From: Opitutaceae bacterium
Lineage (GTDB): Bacteria; Verrucomicrobiota; Verrucomicrobiia; Opitutales; Opitutaceae
Assembly: GCA_018402455.1 (NCBI GenBank)
Contig: JAGYIG010000013.1
Span: 1-64,000, forward strand
Length of the DNA: 64,000 nucleotides
Direction of reading: 5' to 3'
Part shown: positions 24,618-34,233 of the stretch, in pieces
Position numbering within the stretch: position 1 is the stretch's first letter
How the letters are laid out: the number at the start of each line of letters is the position of its first letter
The notes under the pieces: generated by a model
Seen by the model: only the letters and a program-made list of their open reading frames with translations
Databases searched by the model: none
Told to the model about the DNA's origin: nothing
Position numbers and translations under genes: made by a program

Positions 24618-25811
24618 CTAATTTGGTTTATCGTCACCCTGCTCCAGCACCTTCACCCGGCGGTCTTTGCGGGGGAACTCCAAGGTCACCACGGTCCCGA
24701 TCCCGGGCTTGCTTTCCACCCCCACCTGGCCGCCGTGCTCCTTCATGATCCGTTGCACGATCATCAGCCCCAGCCCGTTGCCGCCGGGTTTGGTGGTGTG
24801 ATAAGGCTCAAACAAGCGCAGCAGATCCTCCTGCTTGATGCCGGTGCCTGTGTCGCCAAATAGTAAATACACAGAATTATCGTCCATGCGGGTCTTGAGG
24901 TGGAGAAGCCCGCCCGGCTCCATCGCCTCCATCGCGTTTTTGATAACGTTGAAGAACACCTGCTTGAGCTGATTCCGGTCCGCCATGATGACCGGCAGGT
25001 CCGGCGAGGCTTCCACATCGACCTTGATGTCCCGATTGGCCAGCTCATCCTGGTGAAAGTTCAGGACCCCGTCGAGCACCTCCAGAAGGTGCACTTCCGC
25101 CAGGTCCGGGGGCTGGGGGCGAATCGCTTCGAGGAAATGATTGATGATGCCGTCGAGCCGACTCACCTCGTCCTGGCAGATTCGGATCGAATCGGTCAGG
25201 GCATGCACGTCTTTCGAGGCGGCCTGCAGTCTCTTCAATTTTCGCTCGATCAGCTGCAGGTGGATGTTCAGCGAGTTGAGCGGGTTCCCCAGTTCGTGGG
25301 CCACGCCCGCGGCCAACAGCAGGATGGAGGAGGTGCGCTCGTTCTCGATCAACTCCTCGGTGGTCGCCTTGTCCCGGGTGACATCCGTCAAAATCACCGC
25401 GTAACGGCGGCCTGTGGCGGTGTCCTCCCGGGCAAAGGGCACCATGTAGAGGCGCACCGTGCGCGGCTCGGGGTAGGTCAGTTCAAACTCCCGCGCCACC
25501 ACCGGCAACGCCCCATCCTGCAGCGCTGGCTCCAACGAGGGGCGCAACCCCGGCACCAATCGCCACAACATCTGTCCCGAGAGTTCATCCGTATTGAGCC
25601 CAATCAAACGGTGAGCCGATTGATTGGCGTATTCGATTTCGCCGTCGGGGCTGATGACCAGCACCCCCTCCTGCAGGGTGTTGAAAATATCTTCGAACAC
25701 CGCCCGCTCCCGCGCCAGCCGTTGCACGAGGTTGGTCAGGTTGACTGAATCCAATTGATCCAAACGACCGAGCACCCGGTCGAGCGAACTGTTATGTTTC
25801 TTGGGGGGCAT
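24618..25811 (-). CDS. Soluble PAS-domain sensor histidine kinase
   Basis: 397 residues without membrane segments. A PAS domain (about 35-148, VFEDIFNTLQEGVLVISPDG) is followed by a HisKA dimerisation helix with the phospho-acceptor His172 in GVAHELGNPLNSL and a HATPase domain with N box NVIKNAMEA, FGDTGTGI and GNGLGLMIV. The architecture resembles NtrB-type cytoplasmic kinases. No response regulator gene is adjacent, so it is an orphan in this window. The next gene downstream starts 14 bp after its stop. Confidence 0.9.
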   Translation of the reverse strand: MPPKKHNSSLDRVLGRLDQLDSVNLTNLVQRLARERAVFEDIFNTLQEGVLVISPDGEIEYANQSAHRLIGLNTDELSGQMLWRLVPGLRPSLEPALQDGALPVVAREFELTYPEPRTVRLYMVPFAREDTATGRRYAVILTDVTRDKATTEELIENERTSSILLLAAGVAHELGNPLNSLNIHLQLIERKLKRLQAASKDVHALTDSIRICQDEVSRLDGIINHFLEAIRPQPPDLAEVHLLEVLDGVLNFHQDELANRDIKVDVEASPDLPVIMADRNQLKQVFFNVIKNAMEAMEPGGLLHLKTRMDDNSVYLLFGDTGTGIKQEDLLRLFEPYHTTKPGGNGLGLMIVQRIMKEHGGQVGVESKPGIGTVVTLEFPRKDRRVKVLEQGDDKPN

Positions 25812-25832
25812 GTCTTTTAGGCTGGGATTTTT

Positions 25833-25970
25833 TTAACCACTAATGGACACGAATAAACACGAATCATTCAGGACGCAGAGACGACTGAATCGCATCCCTG
25901 GAATTCCCCCGATTGAAATAGGTTTCAGGGCGTAACGGTAGTGAAGCCATTAGTGTCCATTTGTGGTTAA
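25833..25970. repeat. Dispersed ~138-bp inverted-repeat element, copy A
   Basis: Ends are TTAACCACTAATGGACAC and, inverted, TTAACCACAAATGGACAC, about 20 of 22 matching bases. Next to the left end is GAATAAACACGAAT; near the right end is GCGTAACGGTAGTGAAGCC. Related copies are at 39654 and 49670. No coding capacity. It fills the gap between the histidine kinase and rnhB and looks like a MITE- or REP-like element. Confidence 0.75.
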
Positions 25971-25994
25971 AAAACAGCATCCTATCGGCCGAGG

Positions 25995-26750
25995 CTACTT
26001 GAGGAAGTCCATCTGACCCGGATCGACGCGATCAGCCATCAGTTTGCGCAGGAAGGTGGTGCGATGAAAACGGCAACGGCCGAGTTGGCGCACGGCCGTC
26101 CGGTGTTCTTCCGTGCCGTAGCCCTTGTGTTGGGCGAAGCCATATTCGGGAAATTCGCGGTCGAGCTTCACCATCACCCGATCCCGGGAGACCTTGGCCA
26201 CCACCGAAGCCATGGCGATGCATAAGGAACGGGTATCGCCCCGCACCACATTGGTGTGGGGATAAGGAAAGTGCTTCAGCCGCAGTCCATCCACCAGCAC
26301 CTTGGCCCGCACCTGGGGTTGGAACGCCGCAATCTCCTCCGCACTGGCGAAGAGGTCCGGCTCCCGTTTCCGCTCGAAAGCCGAGGGCGGATAGATCCCC
26401 TCCAAGGCCCGTCGCATCGCCAGCTTGGTCGCGCCGAGGATATTGAATTTCTCAATTTCCGCCACATCCGCCATGCCCACTTCGATATGGATTTGGCGCT
26501 CAGCCATGAGGGCTTCAAAATCGAACCACAGCGCATCCCGCTCGGGCTCGGTCAGCTGTTTGGAATCGTTGATTCGACGCGCATTGGTCGCCACCCAATT
26601 ACTCTCGAGAAAAGCTTGGGTCACCAGGACGGCGCCCGCCGCCACCGGGCCTGCCAAGGCTCCGCGTCCCGCTTCATCCACCCCAATCAGACACTCGAGA
26701 TCGCCCAATTGCTTGAGATCGAATCCGCGCAGCTGACGTCGTTTGGGCAT
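25995..26750 (-). CDS. rnhB: Ribonuclease HII
   Basis: RNase HII nicks RNA-DNA hybrids and single ribonucleotides in DNA, starting ribonucleotide excision repair. The 251-residue protein has the signature CLIGVDEAGRGALAGP (Asp25, Glu26), INDSKQL, VLVDG and ASVVAKVSRDR, and ends with the C-terminal basic region. It is somewhat longer than the usual 200-220 residues, partly from an insertion around PSAFERKREPDLFASAEE. It lies 27 bp downstream of the second RNase H gene. Confidence 0.95.
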   Translation of the reverse strand: MPKRRQLRGFDLKQLGDLECLIGVDEAGRGALAGPVAAGAVLVTQAFLESNWVATNARRINDSKQLTEPERDALWFDFEALMAERQIHIEVGMADVAEIEKFNILGATKLAMRRALEGIYPPSAFERKREPDLFASAEEIAAFQPQVRAKVLVDGLRLKHFPYPHTNVVRGDTRSLCIAMASVVAKVSRDRVMVKLDREFPEYGFAQHKGYGTEEHRTAVRQLGRCRFHRTTFLRKLMADRVDPGQMDFLK

Positions 26751-26777
26751 GACAAATTGAAGGGAGCGGGGACGCGC

Positions 26778-27785
26778 TCAGCGTTTGAATCCAGTATACT
26801 CCTTGGGCTCAGGCAGGGGCAATTCGTGCAGGCGTCCGGCGCTTTTGACGACTTCGTAGGCGGTGCGAAAGTGCAGCTTGGCAAAGTCGCCCAATGCCCG
26901 GGCGCCAAATTTGTCCATGATTTGCACGGCCTGATCCTTCACCGCGGCACTGGCCCCTTTTTGCAGGTCGCTCCCGAATCGGGCGGACAGCCGGCGCATG
27001 ACGCGCAGGTATTCGGCCCGGGCAACGATGGAAGCCGCCGCCACGACTGGATCCGACTCCGCCTTGGTGCGCATGGCGAGATCGAAGTCGGTCACGCCTT
27101 TGCGTTTGAGCTCCTGTTGGACGAGCGGCGTTTTGGTGAATTGGTCGAGCAGCCCCCGGGCGACGGGCTGTTTTTGCAAGGCTTTGATCAGGGCGATCCC
27201 GTGTTGCCAAGCCAGCAGCTTGTTCAGGTTCGCCCGGGGGCGGGACATGAACTCGTTGTATTGGGGCATGGAGAACACGGACAGCTCCGCGGTGACGCCC
27301 GCGGTTTGGCGCACAATCTGGTCGAGCTTCATGATCTGGGAGTCGGCGATTTTTTTGGAATCCTTCACGCCAGCGCCCACCAGCGCTCGAATCCCGGCGG
27401 CATCGGCAATCACGGTGGCGGCGACCACCGGCCCAAAAAAGTCGCCCTTCCCGCTTTCGTCCAACCCGGCGTGGGGCTCGAACCACTCGGGATTGTGCAC
27501 CTCATCATAACCGAGCTTGGGCTCACCGGTGATTTCCGGTTCCAGCGTCATGGCGACAAACTCCTCCGTGCCCTTGCCGGCGATCACGACCTTGCGACTC
27601 TCGTAAGCCGTGACGTTGACGTCGGTGCCTTTGAATCCAAACCGGGCATACGGCACGGTTTTGGCCTCCCAGCCCCGCCCTTCACACCACCCGCGCAGCC
27701 GGTCCATCTGGGCGTCGTTGAGCACCAGGGTGTAGCTCGCGAGCTTCTTGGGCTCCGCGGGATGGGAGGTTTTCTTTTTGGCCAT
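26778..27785 (-). CDS. rnhC: Ribonuclease HIII
   Basis: 335 residues from the ATG at 27785 (MAKKKTSHPAEPKK); the frame stays open upstream into mutY antisense sequence, which is not coding. The N-terminal TBP-like substrate-binding domain (about 15-95, YTLVLNDAQMDRLRGW) is typical of RNase HIII, and the catalytic domain carries GLDESGKGDFFGPVVAAT, VKDSKKI and AAASIVARAEYLR. RNase HIII cleaves RNA in RNA-DNA hybrids. It is directly followed by rnhB, so both type 2 RNases H are likely co-transcribed. Confidence 0.95.
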   Translation of the reverse strand: MAKKKTSHPAEPKKLASYTLVLNDAQMDRLRGWCEGRGWEAKTVPYARFGFKGTDVNVTAYESRKVVIAGKGTEEFVAMTLEPEITGEPKLGYDEVHNPEWFEPHAGLDESGKGDFFGPVVAATVIADAAGIRALVGAGVKDSKKIADSQIMKLDQIVRQTAGVTAELSVFSMPQYNEFMSRPRANLNKLLAWQHGIALIKALQKQPVARGLLDQFTKTPLVQQELKRKGVTDFDLAMRTKAESDPVVAAASIVARAEYLRVMRRLSARFGSDLQKGASAAVKDQAVQIMDKFGARALGDFAKLHFRTAYEVVKSAGRLHELPLPEPKEYTGFKR

Positions 27786-27872
27786 GAATCGGAAAGGGCA
27801 ATGCATCGAATCCCCCCGCGCAATGGAATCTAGGGTGGCTTCTGCGGAAAAATTGCGCCTGCTAACCCCTTT

Positions 27873-28889
27873 GTGGCGAACACATTTCCCGAGCATCCCT
27901 CCACGTTTCAACGTGATCTGATCACCTGGTATCATGCCCACCGGCGGCAGCTGCCGTGGCGGGAGCAGCCGTCGCTTTACCGCACGGTGGTCAGCGAGTT
28001 CATGCTTCAGCAGACTCAAATCAAAACGGCGGTGCCTTATTTCGAGCGATGGATGCGCGCCCTGCCGGATTTCGCCAGCCTGGCGGCAGCCGACGAAGCG
28101 ACCGTGCTGAAGCTGTGGGAGGGCCTGGGCTACTACTCGCGGGCGCGCAATCTCCACAAACTGGCCCAAGCCTTGGTCGTTTTGCCGACTCCGCCGACCA
28201 CCCGGGAGGAGTGGCAGGCCCTGCCCGGCATCGGCCCTTACGCTTCGGCCGCGATCGCGTCGATCGCCCAGCACCTGCCCGTCGCTTGTGTGGATGGGAA
28301 CGTCGTCCGGATCCTGGCTCGGCTGACCGCCGACGCCACGCCGCACCGGGACAGCGCCCAGGCCTCCCGCGCCTTCGCTCCGCTGGCGCAGCAGGTGCTC
28401 AACCGCGAACACCCCGGGGACCACAATCAGGCCATGATGGAGCTGGGGGCGACGGTCTGCCAGCGGCACAATCCCCTCTGCTCCCTCTGTCCGGTGCGCG
28501 CCCATTGCGCGGCGGACGCGCGGGGAAACCCCGAGTCCTACCCTCGCCTTGCCGCCCGGCAGATTGAAAATGTGGCGGTGACCCGGGCCTGGTGTCGGCG
28601 CGACGGGCAGTTGTTGCTGCACCGGATTCCCGCCACCGCCCGGCGGCTGGCCGGCCAATACGAACTCCCCTCGGCCGCAGATCTTCCCATCCCTCCCACC
28701 GCTCCGATCAAAGCGGTCAAAAAGCGCGGCATCACCCGCTTTCGCATCACGGAGACCATTCGGGAAATCCCGCCGCCCGCGAGTCTGCCGGAAAACGTGG
28801 AGTGGGTGACCGAGGCGCAATTGGGCGCCATCACCCTGTCCGGTCCGCACCGTCGGTGGATCACCGCCCTGCTTGCGGCGGGCGATTAA
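27873..28889 (+). CDS. mutY: MutY, A/G-specific adenine DNA glycosylase
   Basis: MutY removes adenine mispaired with 8-oxoguanine or G. 338 residues with a GTG start. The helix-hairpin-helix base-excision fold includes PWREQPSLYRTVVSEFMLQQTQI (catalytic Glu in SEF) and LPGIGPYASAAI, with the catalytic Asp in ACVDGNVVRIL. The 4Fe-4S cluster ligands are Cys-x6-Cys-x2-Cys-x5-Cys in CQRHNPLCSLCPVRAHC. A NUDIX-like MutT domain forms the C-terminus. It diverges from rnhC, and its end overlaps the next gene on the other strand by 4 bp. Confidence 0.94.
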   Translation: MANTFPEHPSTFQRDLITWYHAHRRQLPWREQPSLYRTVVSEFMLQQTQIKTAVPYFERWMRALPDFASLAAADEATVLKLWEGLGYYSRARNLHKLAQALVVLPTPPTTREEWQALPGIGPYASAAIASIAQHLPVACVDGNVVRILARLTADATPHRDSAQASRAFAPLAQQVLNREHPGDHNQAMMELGATVCQRHNPLCSLCPVRAHCAADARGNPESYPRLAARQIENVAVTRAWCRRDGQLLLHRIPATARRLAGQYELPSAADLPIPPTAPIKAVKKRGITRFRITETIREIPPPASLPENVEWVTEAQLGAITLSGPHRRWITALLAAGD

Positions 28890-29845
28890 CCGAAGCGTTT
28901 TTCGATCAGCGCTAGCACGCGCTCGCGTGATTCCCGCACCTGTTTGCTCCTCGTGCGGGGGCTCAGCTCCAGGGTGAGCCGGTGTTCGGGCCGCCAGAAA
29001 CTGCTCACCATCTCGAAGTCGATTTCCCCGGAACCGATCGGCTGGTGGTCATCGCCATCGGCCACGTCATGCAGGTGCCAACCCAACAGCCGATCCACAT
29101 TTTGCTCCAGTTGCTCCCGATGATTGATCAGGCCCATGCCCTCCTTGAGGGCCGCATGTCCGGTGTCGTGCCAATACCCGCAATGATTCCGGCCGTCCTT
29201 GTCGAGCCCGGCCAGAAAACTGGGGAAATCCACGTCGATCGGAAGCTCTTGAAATTTCTCCCGGTTTTCGCAGCCCAGTTGCACCCCATTCTCCAGCGCA
29301 TGAACGCGCACCTCCTCGAGGCTGTCCTGCACCTTTTCCCAATAGGCCGGCATGCGCTGGCGCAGCTTGAGGCAAGCCTTGGCCAGCACCTTGCGGAAAT
29401 CGGGATCCTGAGCCGGATCAATGTCCTCGTGTTGACTCAGGTAACGTTGGACTTTCCGCACCGGATTGGCCCAGAAGAAGTGCACGCTGCCCAAGTGAGT
29501 GACCATGGCCTGAGCGCCGATCTGGGCCGTGAAGTCGATCGAACGCTTGGTGTGCCGCAGCCATTGGTCGTGTTCCTGCGTCTGACGGGACGACGGCTCG
29601 AACAGGTTGGGGGCCGCGTGGTTGATGCCCATGGGCAACGGGCAAAAATTGTGGGTGGAACTGACCTTGACCACCCCCTCCTCGACCGCCCGCAGGATCC
29701 CTTCCACCAGCACGATCCGGGTGCCGTGGCTCAATTCGACATACTCAAACCCCAGTTCCCGCGCCTCGACCAGCATCTCGTAGCCGTCTTTATGGCGGTG
29801 TGAATTCCAGCAGGTGGAAAGGGCTAGGGTGGGTTTATCAGGCAC
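28886..29845 (-). CDS. Sugar phosphate isomerase/epimerase-like TIM-barrel protein
   Basis: 319 residues of the xylose isomerase-like / AP endonuclease 2 fold. Metal-binding type residues are seen in VELSHGTR, MVTHLGSVHFF, GCENREKFQELP, YWHDTGHA and GWHLHDVADG. Members isomerise or epimerise ketoses or act on inositol derivatives. The substrate cannot be assigned and no pathway neighbours are present. No signal peptide, so it is cytoplasmic. It converges on mutY with a shared TAA. Confidence 0.8.
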   Translation of the reverse strand: MPDKPTLALSTCWNSHRHKDGYEMLVEARELGFEYVELSHGTRIVLVEGILRAVEEGVVKVSSTHNFCPLPMGINHAAPNLFEPSSRQTQEHDQWLRHTKRSIDFTAQIGAQAMVTHLGSVHFFWANPVRKVQRYLSQHEDIDPAQDPDFRKVLAKACLKLRQRMPAYWEKVQDSLEEVRVHALENGVQLGCENREKFQELPIDVDFPSFLAGLDKDGRNHCGYWHDTGHAALKEGMGLINHREQLEQNVDRLLGWHLHDVADGDDHQPIGSGEIDFEMVSSFWRPEHRLTLELSPRTRSKQVRESRERVLALIEKRFG

Positions 29846-29913
29846 GGCTCAAAAAAAGGCAGTAGATCGCTAACGCCAACGGCTTAAAAAGGCGAGCGCT
29901 TCGGAGTCGGCAC

Positions 29914-29954
29914 AAAAAACCGCGCCGTGAACCTTCTGGTTCCATGGGCGCGGT
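29914..29954 (-). terminator. Rho-independent terminator of rpsU
   Basis: On the minus strand, ACCGCGCC ... GGCGCGGT forms the outer stem and GGAACC-AGAA-GGTTC the inner stem, followed directly by a run of six T. It lies about 32 bp after the rpsU stop codon. Confidence 0.85.
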
Positions 29955-29985
29955 CGCAAATACGGTGCAGGCACCGGGAGCGGAA

Positions 29986-30183
29986 TCAGCCTTCGTGGCG
30001 ATTGCGCAGCATCTGGGTGAACGCCATGACCTTGTTCTTACGGCGCTTCTTGTCGCAGGGCTTTTCGAAGTAGCGCTTGGCCCGGACGCCTTTGATGACG
30101 TTCTCGCGTTCGAGCTTCTTTTTCAGGCGGCGCAGGGCGCGCTCGACCGGCTCACTTTTACGGATTTTGATTTCGATGGGCAT
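29986..30183 (-). CDS. rpsU: 30S ribosomal protein S21
   Basis: 65 residues from the ATG at 30183 (MPIEIKIRKSEPVERALRRL), with the basic KRYFEKPCDKKRRKNK stretch typical of S21. S21 binds the 30S platform and helps start translation. In-frame codons further upstream give non-family sequence, so they were not used. It is monocistronic here, with a strong terminator after it, and diverges from dnaE. Confidence 0.97.
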   Translation of the reverse strand: MPIEIKIRKSEPVERALRRLKKKLERENVIKGVRAKRYFEKPCDKKRRKNKVMAFTQMLRNRHEG

Positions 30184-30378
30184 GTCAGGTGACGTGTTCT
30201 TAAGAGGGAAAAACGATGAGCAGGCCAAACCCCACGCCCCCCGTCAACGGCAAACTTGGCTCCGGTAAAATCCCAAAAAAACCTGCCATCCCGTCGGCTT
30301 TATCTTTCTCTTTTTCCTACCCGCTCTCTTTATCCCCTTCCGCGCCCACCTATCCGTTTTCAAGCGATATTTTTCACC

Positions 30379-33300
30379 GTGCCCTGCGATTCAAGTTTCT
30401 GTCACCTTCACGTCCACACCGACTACAGCTTGCTGGATGGCGCCTGCCGAATCGATCGGCTGATGAAACGGGCCGGGGAGCTGGAAATGAAGGCGCTGGC
30501 GCTGACCGATCATGGCAACCTTTTTGGCGCGATCCAGTTCTTCAACGCAGCCAAAGCCAATGGAATTAAACCGCTGATAGGATGCGAGTTATACATGACA
30601 ACGGGATCTCGGCTGGAGAAAAAAGGCCGGGCGGAAGACGGCAAGAGCTACTACCATCTGGGCTTGCTCGCCAAAAACCTCACCGGCTACCAAAACCTGC
30701 TCAAACTCGTCTCTGATTCGCACTTGCGGGGTTTTTATTACAAACCCCGGACGGATTTGGAGACCTTGGCCCAATACGCGGAGGGTTTGATCGGCTTCAC
30801 GGGCTGTCTCGCGTCCCTCATTCCCCAGCATCTGCTGCATGACCGCGAGGTGGACGCCCGGGAGGCCTGCGCCAAGTTTGTCGATATCTTTGGCCGCGAA
30901 AACTATTTCGTGGAGATTCAGGATCACGGCATCCCCGAGCAGAAAAAAATCATCCCCGGCCTATTGAAACTGGGCGAGGAATTTGACCTTAAAGTCATCG
31001 CCTCCAACGACGTCCACTACGTCAACGCCTCCGATGCCGGCCCGCACGATGCCATGTTGTGCATTCAGACGGGTTCCAAACTGGAGGACGAGAACCGGAT
31101 GCGGTTTTCCAGCCAGGAGTTCTACCTGAAGTCCCGGATCGAGATGGAGAAGGTGTTTGGGGAGGTCCCCGAATCCATCATCAACACCCACGCCGTGGCC
31201 GAGATGTGCGATTTGGAGATCCCTTTTCCGAAAGGTTCGGAGCGTTACCCCAAATACCCGCTCCCTCCGGAAATCACGACCTCCCCCTCCGCCTATCTGC
31301 TCGATCTTTGTCGCCGGGGCCTTACCCAGCGCTATGGGGTCGACTTTGACGCGGTGGCCGCCGAGCCGGTGGTGGCCGCACGCCTGGCCTTGCTCACCGA
31401 TCTGCCGGAGGGGCAAAAACCGCAGCCCCCCGACTACGGCGAGTTGAGCCCGGCCCAGGAACTGGTGGTGCGGCTCGGCTACGAACTGGCGATCATCAAT
31501 GTCACGGGCTTCGTCGACTACTTTCTGGTCGTTTGGGACTTTATCGCCTGGGCCAAGGGGAAGGACATCCCGGTGGGCCCCGGCCGTGGCTCCGGCGCAG
31601 GCTGTCTCGTCGCCTATCTCCTCGCCATCACCAACGTCGATCCCATGCGGTTCGGTCTGCTGTTCGAGCGATTTCTCAACCCCGAGCGGGTTTCGCCGCC
31701 GGATTTCGATATCGACTTTTGCATGCGCCGGCGGTCCGAGGTCATCGACTACGTGCGCGAGAAATACGGCAAGGACTGCGTCGCCAACATTATAACCTAC
31801 GGAACGATGGGGGCGAAAATGGTCATTAGGGACGTCTCCCGGGTAAACAACCTGCCCTTTGCCGAGGCCGATCGGCTCGCCAAGATGATTCCCGACGAGC
31901 TCAACATCTCGTTGGCCGACTCGATTGAAAAATCCGCCGAGCTGCGCAACGAGATTGATCGGAATCCGTCCGCCAAAAAGGTCGTCGAGGCCGGACGGGT
32001 GCTGGAGGGCATGGTACGCAATACGGGCAAACACGCGGCCGGCATCATCATCACCGACCAACCCCTCGAAAACTTCGTGCCCCTGACCTTGCAGGAAGGC
32101 GATGTGACGGTGCAGTTCTCGATGAAGGCGGTCGACAAGCTCGGCCTGCTGAAGATGGATTTTCTGGGGCTCAAGACCCTGACCGTCATTGCCGATGCGG
32201 TCGCCAACGTCCGCCGCACCGCCGACCCCAAGTTCTCCATCGAGGACATTTCGCTGGAGGACGAGAAGACCTACGAACTGCTCAATGCCGGCAAGACGGT
32301 CGGCGTGTTTCAGCTCGAATCCCCGGGGATGCAGAACGCGTCCCGACAGGTGGGCATCTCCAGCATCGACGACATCAACGCGATATCGGCCCTCTACCGC
32401 CCAGGTCCGATGCAGTTCATCCCTGCCTACGCCCGGGGGAAACACCATCCCGCCACCATCGAGTATCCCCACCCTTTGCTCGAGGCCGTGCTGGAGGAGA
32501 CCTACGGCATCATCGTCTATCAGGAGCAGGTGATGGAATGCGCCAAAATCATCGCCGGATATTCGCTGGGCGGGGCCGACATGCTCCGGCGGGCGATGGG
32601 CAAAAAGGACATGGAGGCCATGGCCCGCGAGCGGGAGAAGTTCATCGCCGGGGCCAAGGCGAAACACGATATCGGCGAGAAGAAGGCCAACGAGATCTTC
32701 GACATCCTGAACAAGTTCGCGGAATACGGATTCAACAAATCCCACTCGGCGGCCTACGCCATTGTCGCCTATCAAACCGCCTTTTTAAAAGCCAACTATC
32801 CCATCGAGTTCATGGCGGCGGTGCTGACCGCGGAGCTCGGCAATGCCGACAAGGTCTCCCACTTCATCGACGAGGCCATTGCCATGGGCATCGAAGTGCA
32901 GGGGCCGGACGTCAACGAGTCGCGGGAGCACTTCGCCCCGGTTGCGGGAGGCAAGATCCGCTTTGGGCTCGCGGGCATCAAGGGCGTGGGGGAAGCCGCC
33001 TCGATCAAGATCATCGAGGAGCGGGAGGCCAACGGACCGTATCATGATTTTGACGACTTCGTGGCCCGGGTGGATGGGAAAGCCGCTAACAAACGCGTGC
33101 TGGAACACCTGGTCAAAACCGGCGGGTTCGACTTCACGGGCGAGACGCGGCGCTCGATTTTTGAGCGCATCGACGGGGCCATGTCCGCCGCCGCCGCCCA
33201 CGCCCGCGATCGGGCGGCCGGCCAAAACAACTTCCTCGACATGCTGAGCGAACCGGAACCGCCGCCCCGAGAAAACCAAACTCAGGGATCCCGCCACCCG

Positions 33301-34020
33301 CACCATTCCGGCGACGTCGCTGAATTTTCGTCAGCCGAAAAGTTGGCCTTTGAGAAGGAGTTGCTGGGATTCTATGTTTCTGGCCACCCGATGAACACCT
33401 ACATCGGTTTGGCCGACGCCATCGACACCTTCGATATCGACGAGCTCCTCGAACAGGAGGACCGGACCGCCTTCCGGCTCTGTGGCATCGTGAGCGGCAT
33501 CCAAAAGAAGCTGGCCAAGCGGGACAACCGACCATGGGTGGCCTTTAATCTGGCGACCAAACATGCGTCGATTGCGCTGAACATGTTTTCCGACGCCTAC
33601 GAGGAATACGGCGAGGTGCTCGGAGAAAACATCCCCGCCGTGATCGTTGGCACCGTCATGGTCCGCGATGACGGGGCTCGGGTGAATGTCCGCGAGGCCT
33701 ACCCCCTCGCCCCCTACGTCGCCAGCAACGTCAAACGCGTCACTTGGCTGCTGCAGCCGGACAGCCCGCACAACGCGGATTTCATGGCCGCCCTGCGGCC
33801 CATACTGGATGCCCGCAGTGGTCCCACGGCGACGAGTTTTGGGTTCCTCGACGATCAGCGGGCCGCCGCCGTGGCGGATGTGTCCACCGCTTTGAATTGG
33901 GCGCTCACCGGGGAGGTGTTTCAAACCCTCCGGGCCCACCCTGCCGTCGTCGGCGTGCAGATCGAAACCTCCAGCCTCGAGCTCAAGGAGCAAAAACGGC
34001 AATGGGGTAAAAAACGATAG
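30379..34020 (+). CDS. dnaE: DNA polymerase III alpha subunit
   Basis: The replicative polymerase subunit. With the GTG start at 30379 it is 1213 residues (MPCDSSFCHLHVHTDYSLLDG), the normal DnaE start; the frame upstream of it encodes no family sequence. It has an N-terminal PHP domain (HLHVHTDYSLLDGA, LTDHGNLFGA), the polymerase core with GPGRGSGAGCLVAYLL and the catalytic acidic motif PPDFDIDFCMRRR, the finger domain, a helix-hairpin-helix near IRFGLAGIKGVGEAA and a C-terminal OB fold (FRLCGIVSGIQKKLAKRDNR). The DnaE1-type architecture shows no PolC exonuclease insertion. Confidence 0.96.
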   Translation: MPCDSSFCHLHVHTDYSLLDGACRIDRLMKRAGELEMKALALTDHGNLFGAIQFFNAAKANGIKPLIGCELYMTTGSRLEKKGRAEDGKSYYHLGLLAKNLTGYQNLLKLVSDSHLRGFYYKPRTDLETLAQYAEGLIGFTGCLASLIPQHLLHDREVDAREACAKFVDIFGRENYFVEIQDHGIPEQKKIIPGLLKLGEEFDLKVIASNDVHYVNASDAGPHDAMLCIQTGSKLEDENRMRFSSQEFYLKSRIEMEKVFGEVPESIINTHAVAEMCDLEIPFPKGSERYPKYPLPPEITTSPSAYLLDLCRRGLTQRYGVDFDAVAAEPVVAARLALLTDLPEGQKPQPPDYGELSPAQELVVRLGYELAIINVTGFVDYFLVVWDFIAWAKGKDIPVGPGRGSGAGCLVAYLLAITNVDPMRFGLLFERFLNPERVSPPDFDIDFCMRRRSEVIDYVREKYGKDCVANIITYGTMGAKMVIRDVSRVNNLPFAEADRLAKMIPDELNISLADSIEKSAELRNEIDRNPSAKKVVEAGRVLEGMVRNTGKHAAGIIITDQPLENFVPLTLQEGDVTVQFSMKAVDKLGLLKMDFLGLKTLTVIADAVANVRRTADPKFSIEDISLEDEKTYELLNAGKTVGVFQLESPGMQNASRQVGISSIDDINAISALYRPGPMQFIPAYARGKHHPATIEYPHPLLEAVLEETYGIIVYQEQVMECAKIIAGYSLGGADMLRRAMGKKDMEAMAREREKFIAGAKAKHDIGEKKANEIFDILNKFAEYGFNKSHSAAYAIVAYQTAFLKANYPIEFMAAVLTAELGNADKVSHFIDEAIAMGIEVQGPDVNESREHFAPVAGGKIRFGLAGIKGVGEAASIKIIEEREANGPYHDFDDFVARVDGKAANKRVLEHLVKTGGFDFTGETRRSIFERIDGAMSAAAAHARDRAAGQNNFLDMLSEPEPPPRENQTQGSRHPHHSGDVAEFSSAEKLAFEKELLGFYVSGHPMNTYIGLADAIDTFDIDELLEQEDRTAFRLCGIVSGIQKKLAKRDNRPWVAFNLATKHASIALNMFSDAYEEYGEVLGENIPAVIVGTVMVRDDGARVNVREAYPLAPYVASNVKRVTWLLQPDSPHNADFMAALRPILDARSGPTATSFGFLDDQRAAAVADVSTALNWALTGEVFQTLRAHPAVVGVQIETSSLELKEQKRQWGKKR

Positions 34021-34233
34021 GGCCTGTTGATTGCCCCCGAACGGATGCAAATTTGCCCCCATGTCGAGCCCCCGGCCGTTTGCGATGCGGCGGAGGCCCC
34101 TGCCCAAAGACGGGTGCCGGGTGGTCGGAGGGCAGCAGTGGTGAACCCGATGTAGGGGCATTCACGGTAAAATCCTTAATCCTACTGGTTCGGTTCCCTC
34201 CGTGACACCCCTTGTCTCCTCCCGTTTGACCCT
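34021..34233. other. Intergenic gap after dnaE
   Basis: 213 bp without a convincing gene, terminator or repeat. Confidence 0.5.

Noticed and set aside
26256-27833. 525-codon plus-strand frame antisense to rnhB and rnhC
   Set aside because: No recognisable domains; both opposing genes carry full catalytic motifs.
27786-28850. N-terminal extension of rnhC to 690 residues
   Set aside because: The extra 355 residues are antisense to mutY and have no RNase HIII homology; the ATG at 27785 gives the usual length.
30961-32775. 604-codon minus-strand frame antisense to dnaE
   Set aside because: No domain, and lies entirely within the polymerase gene.
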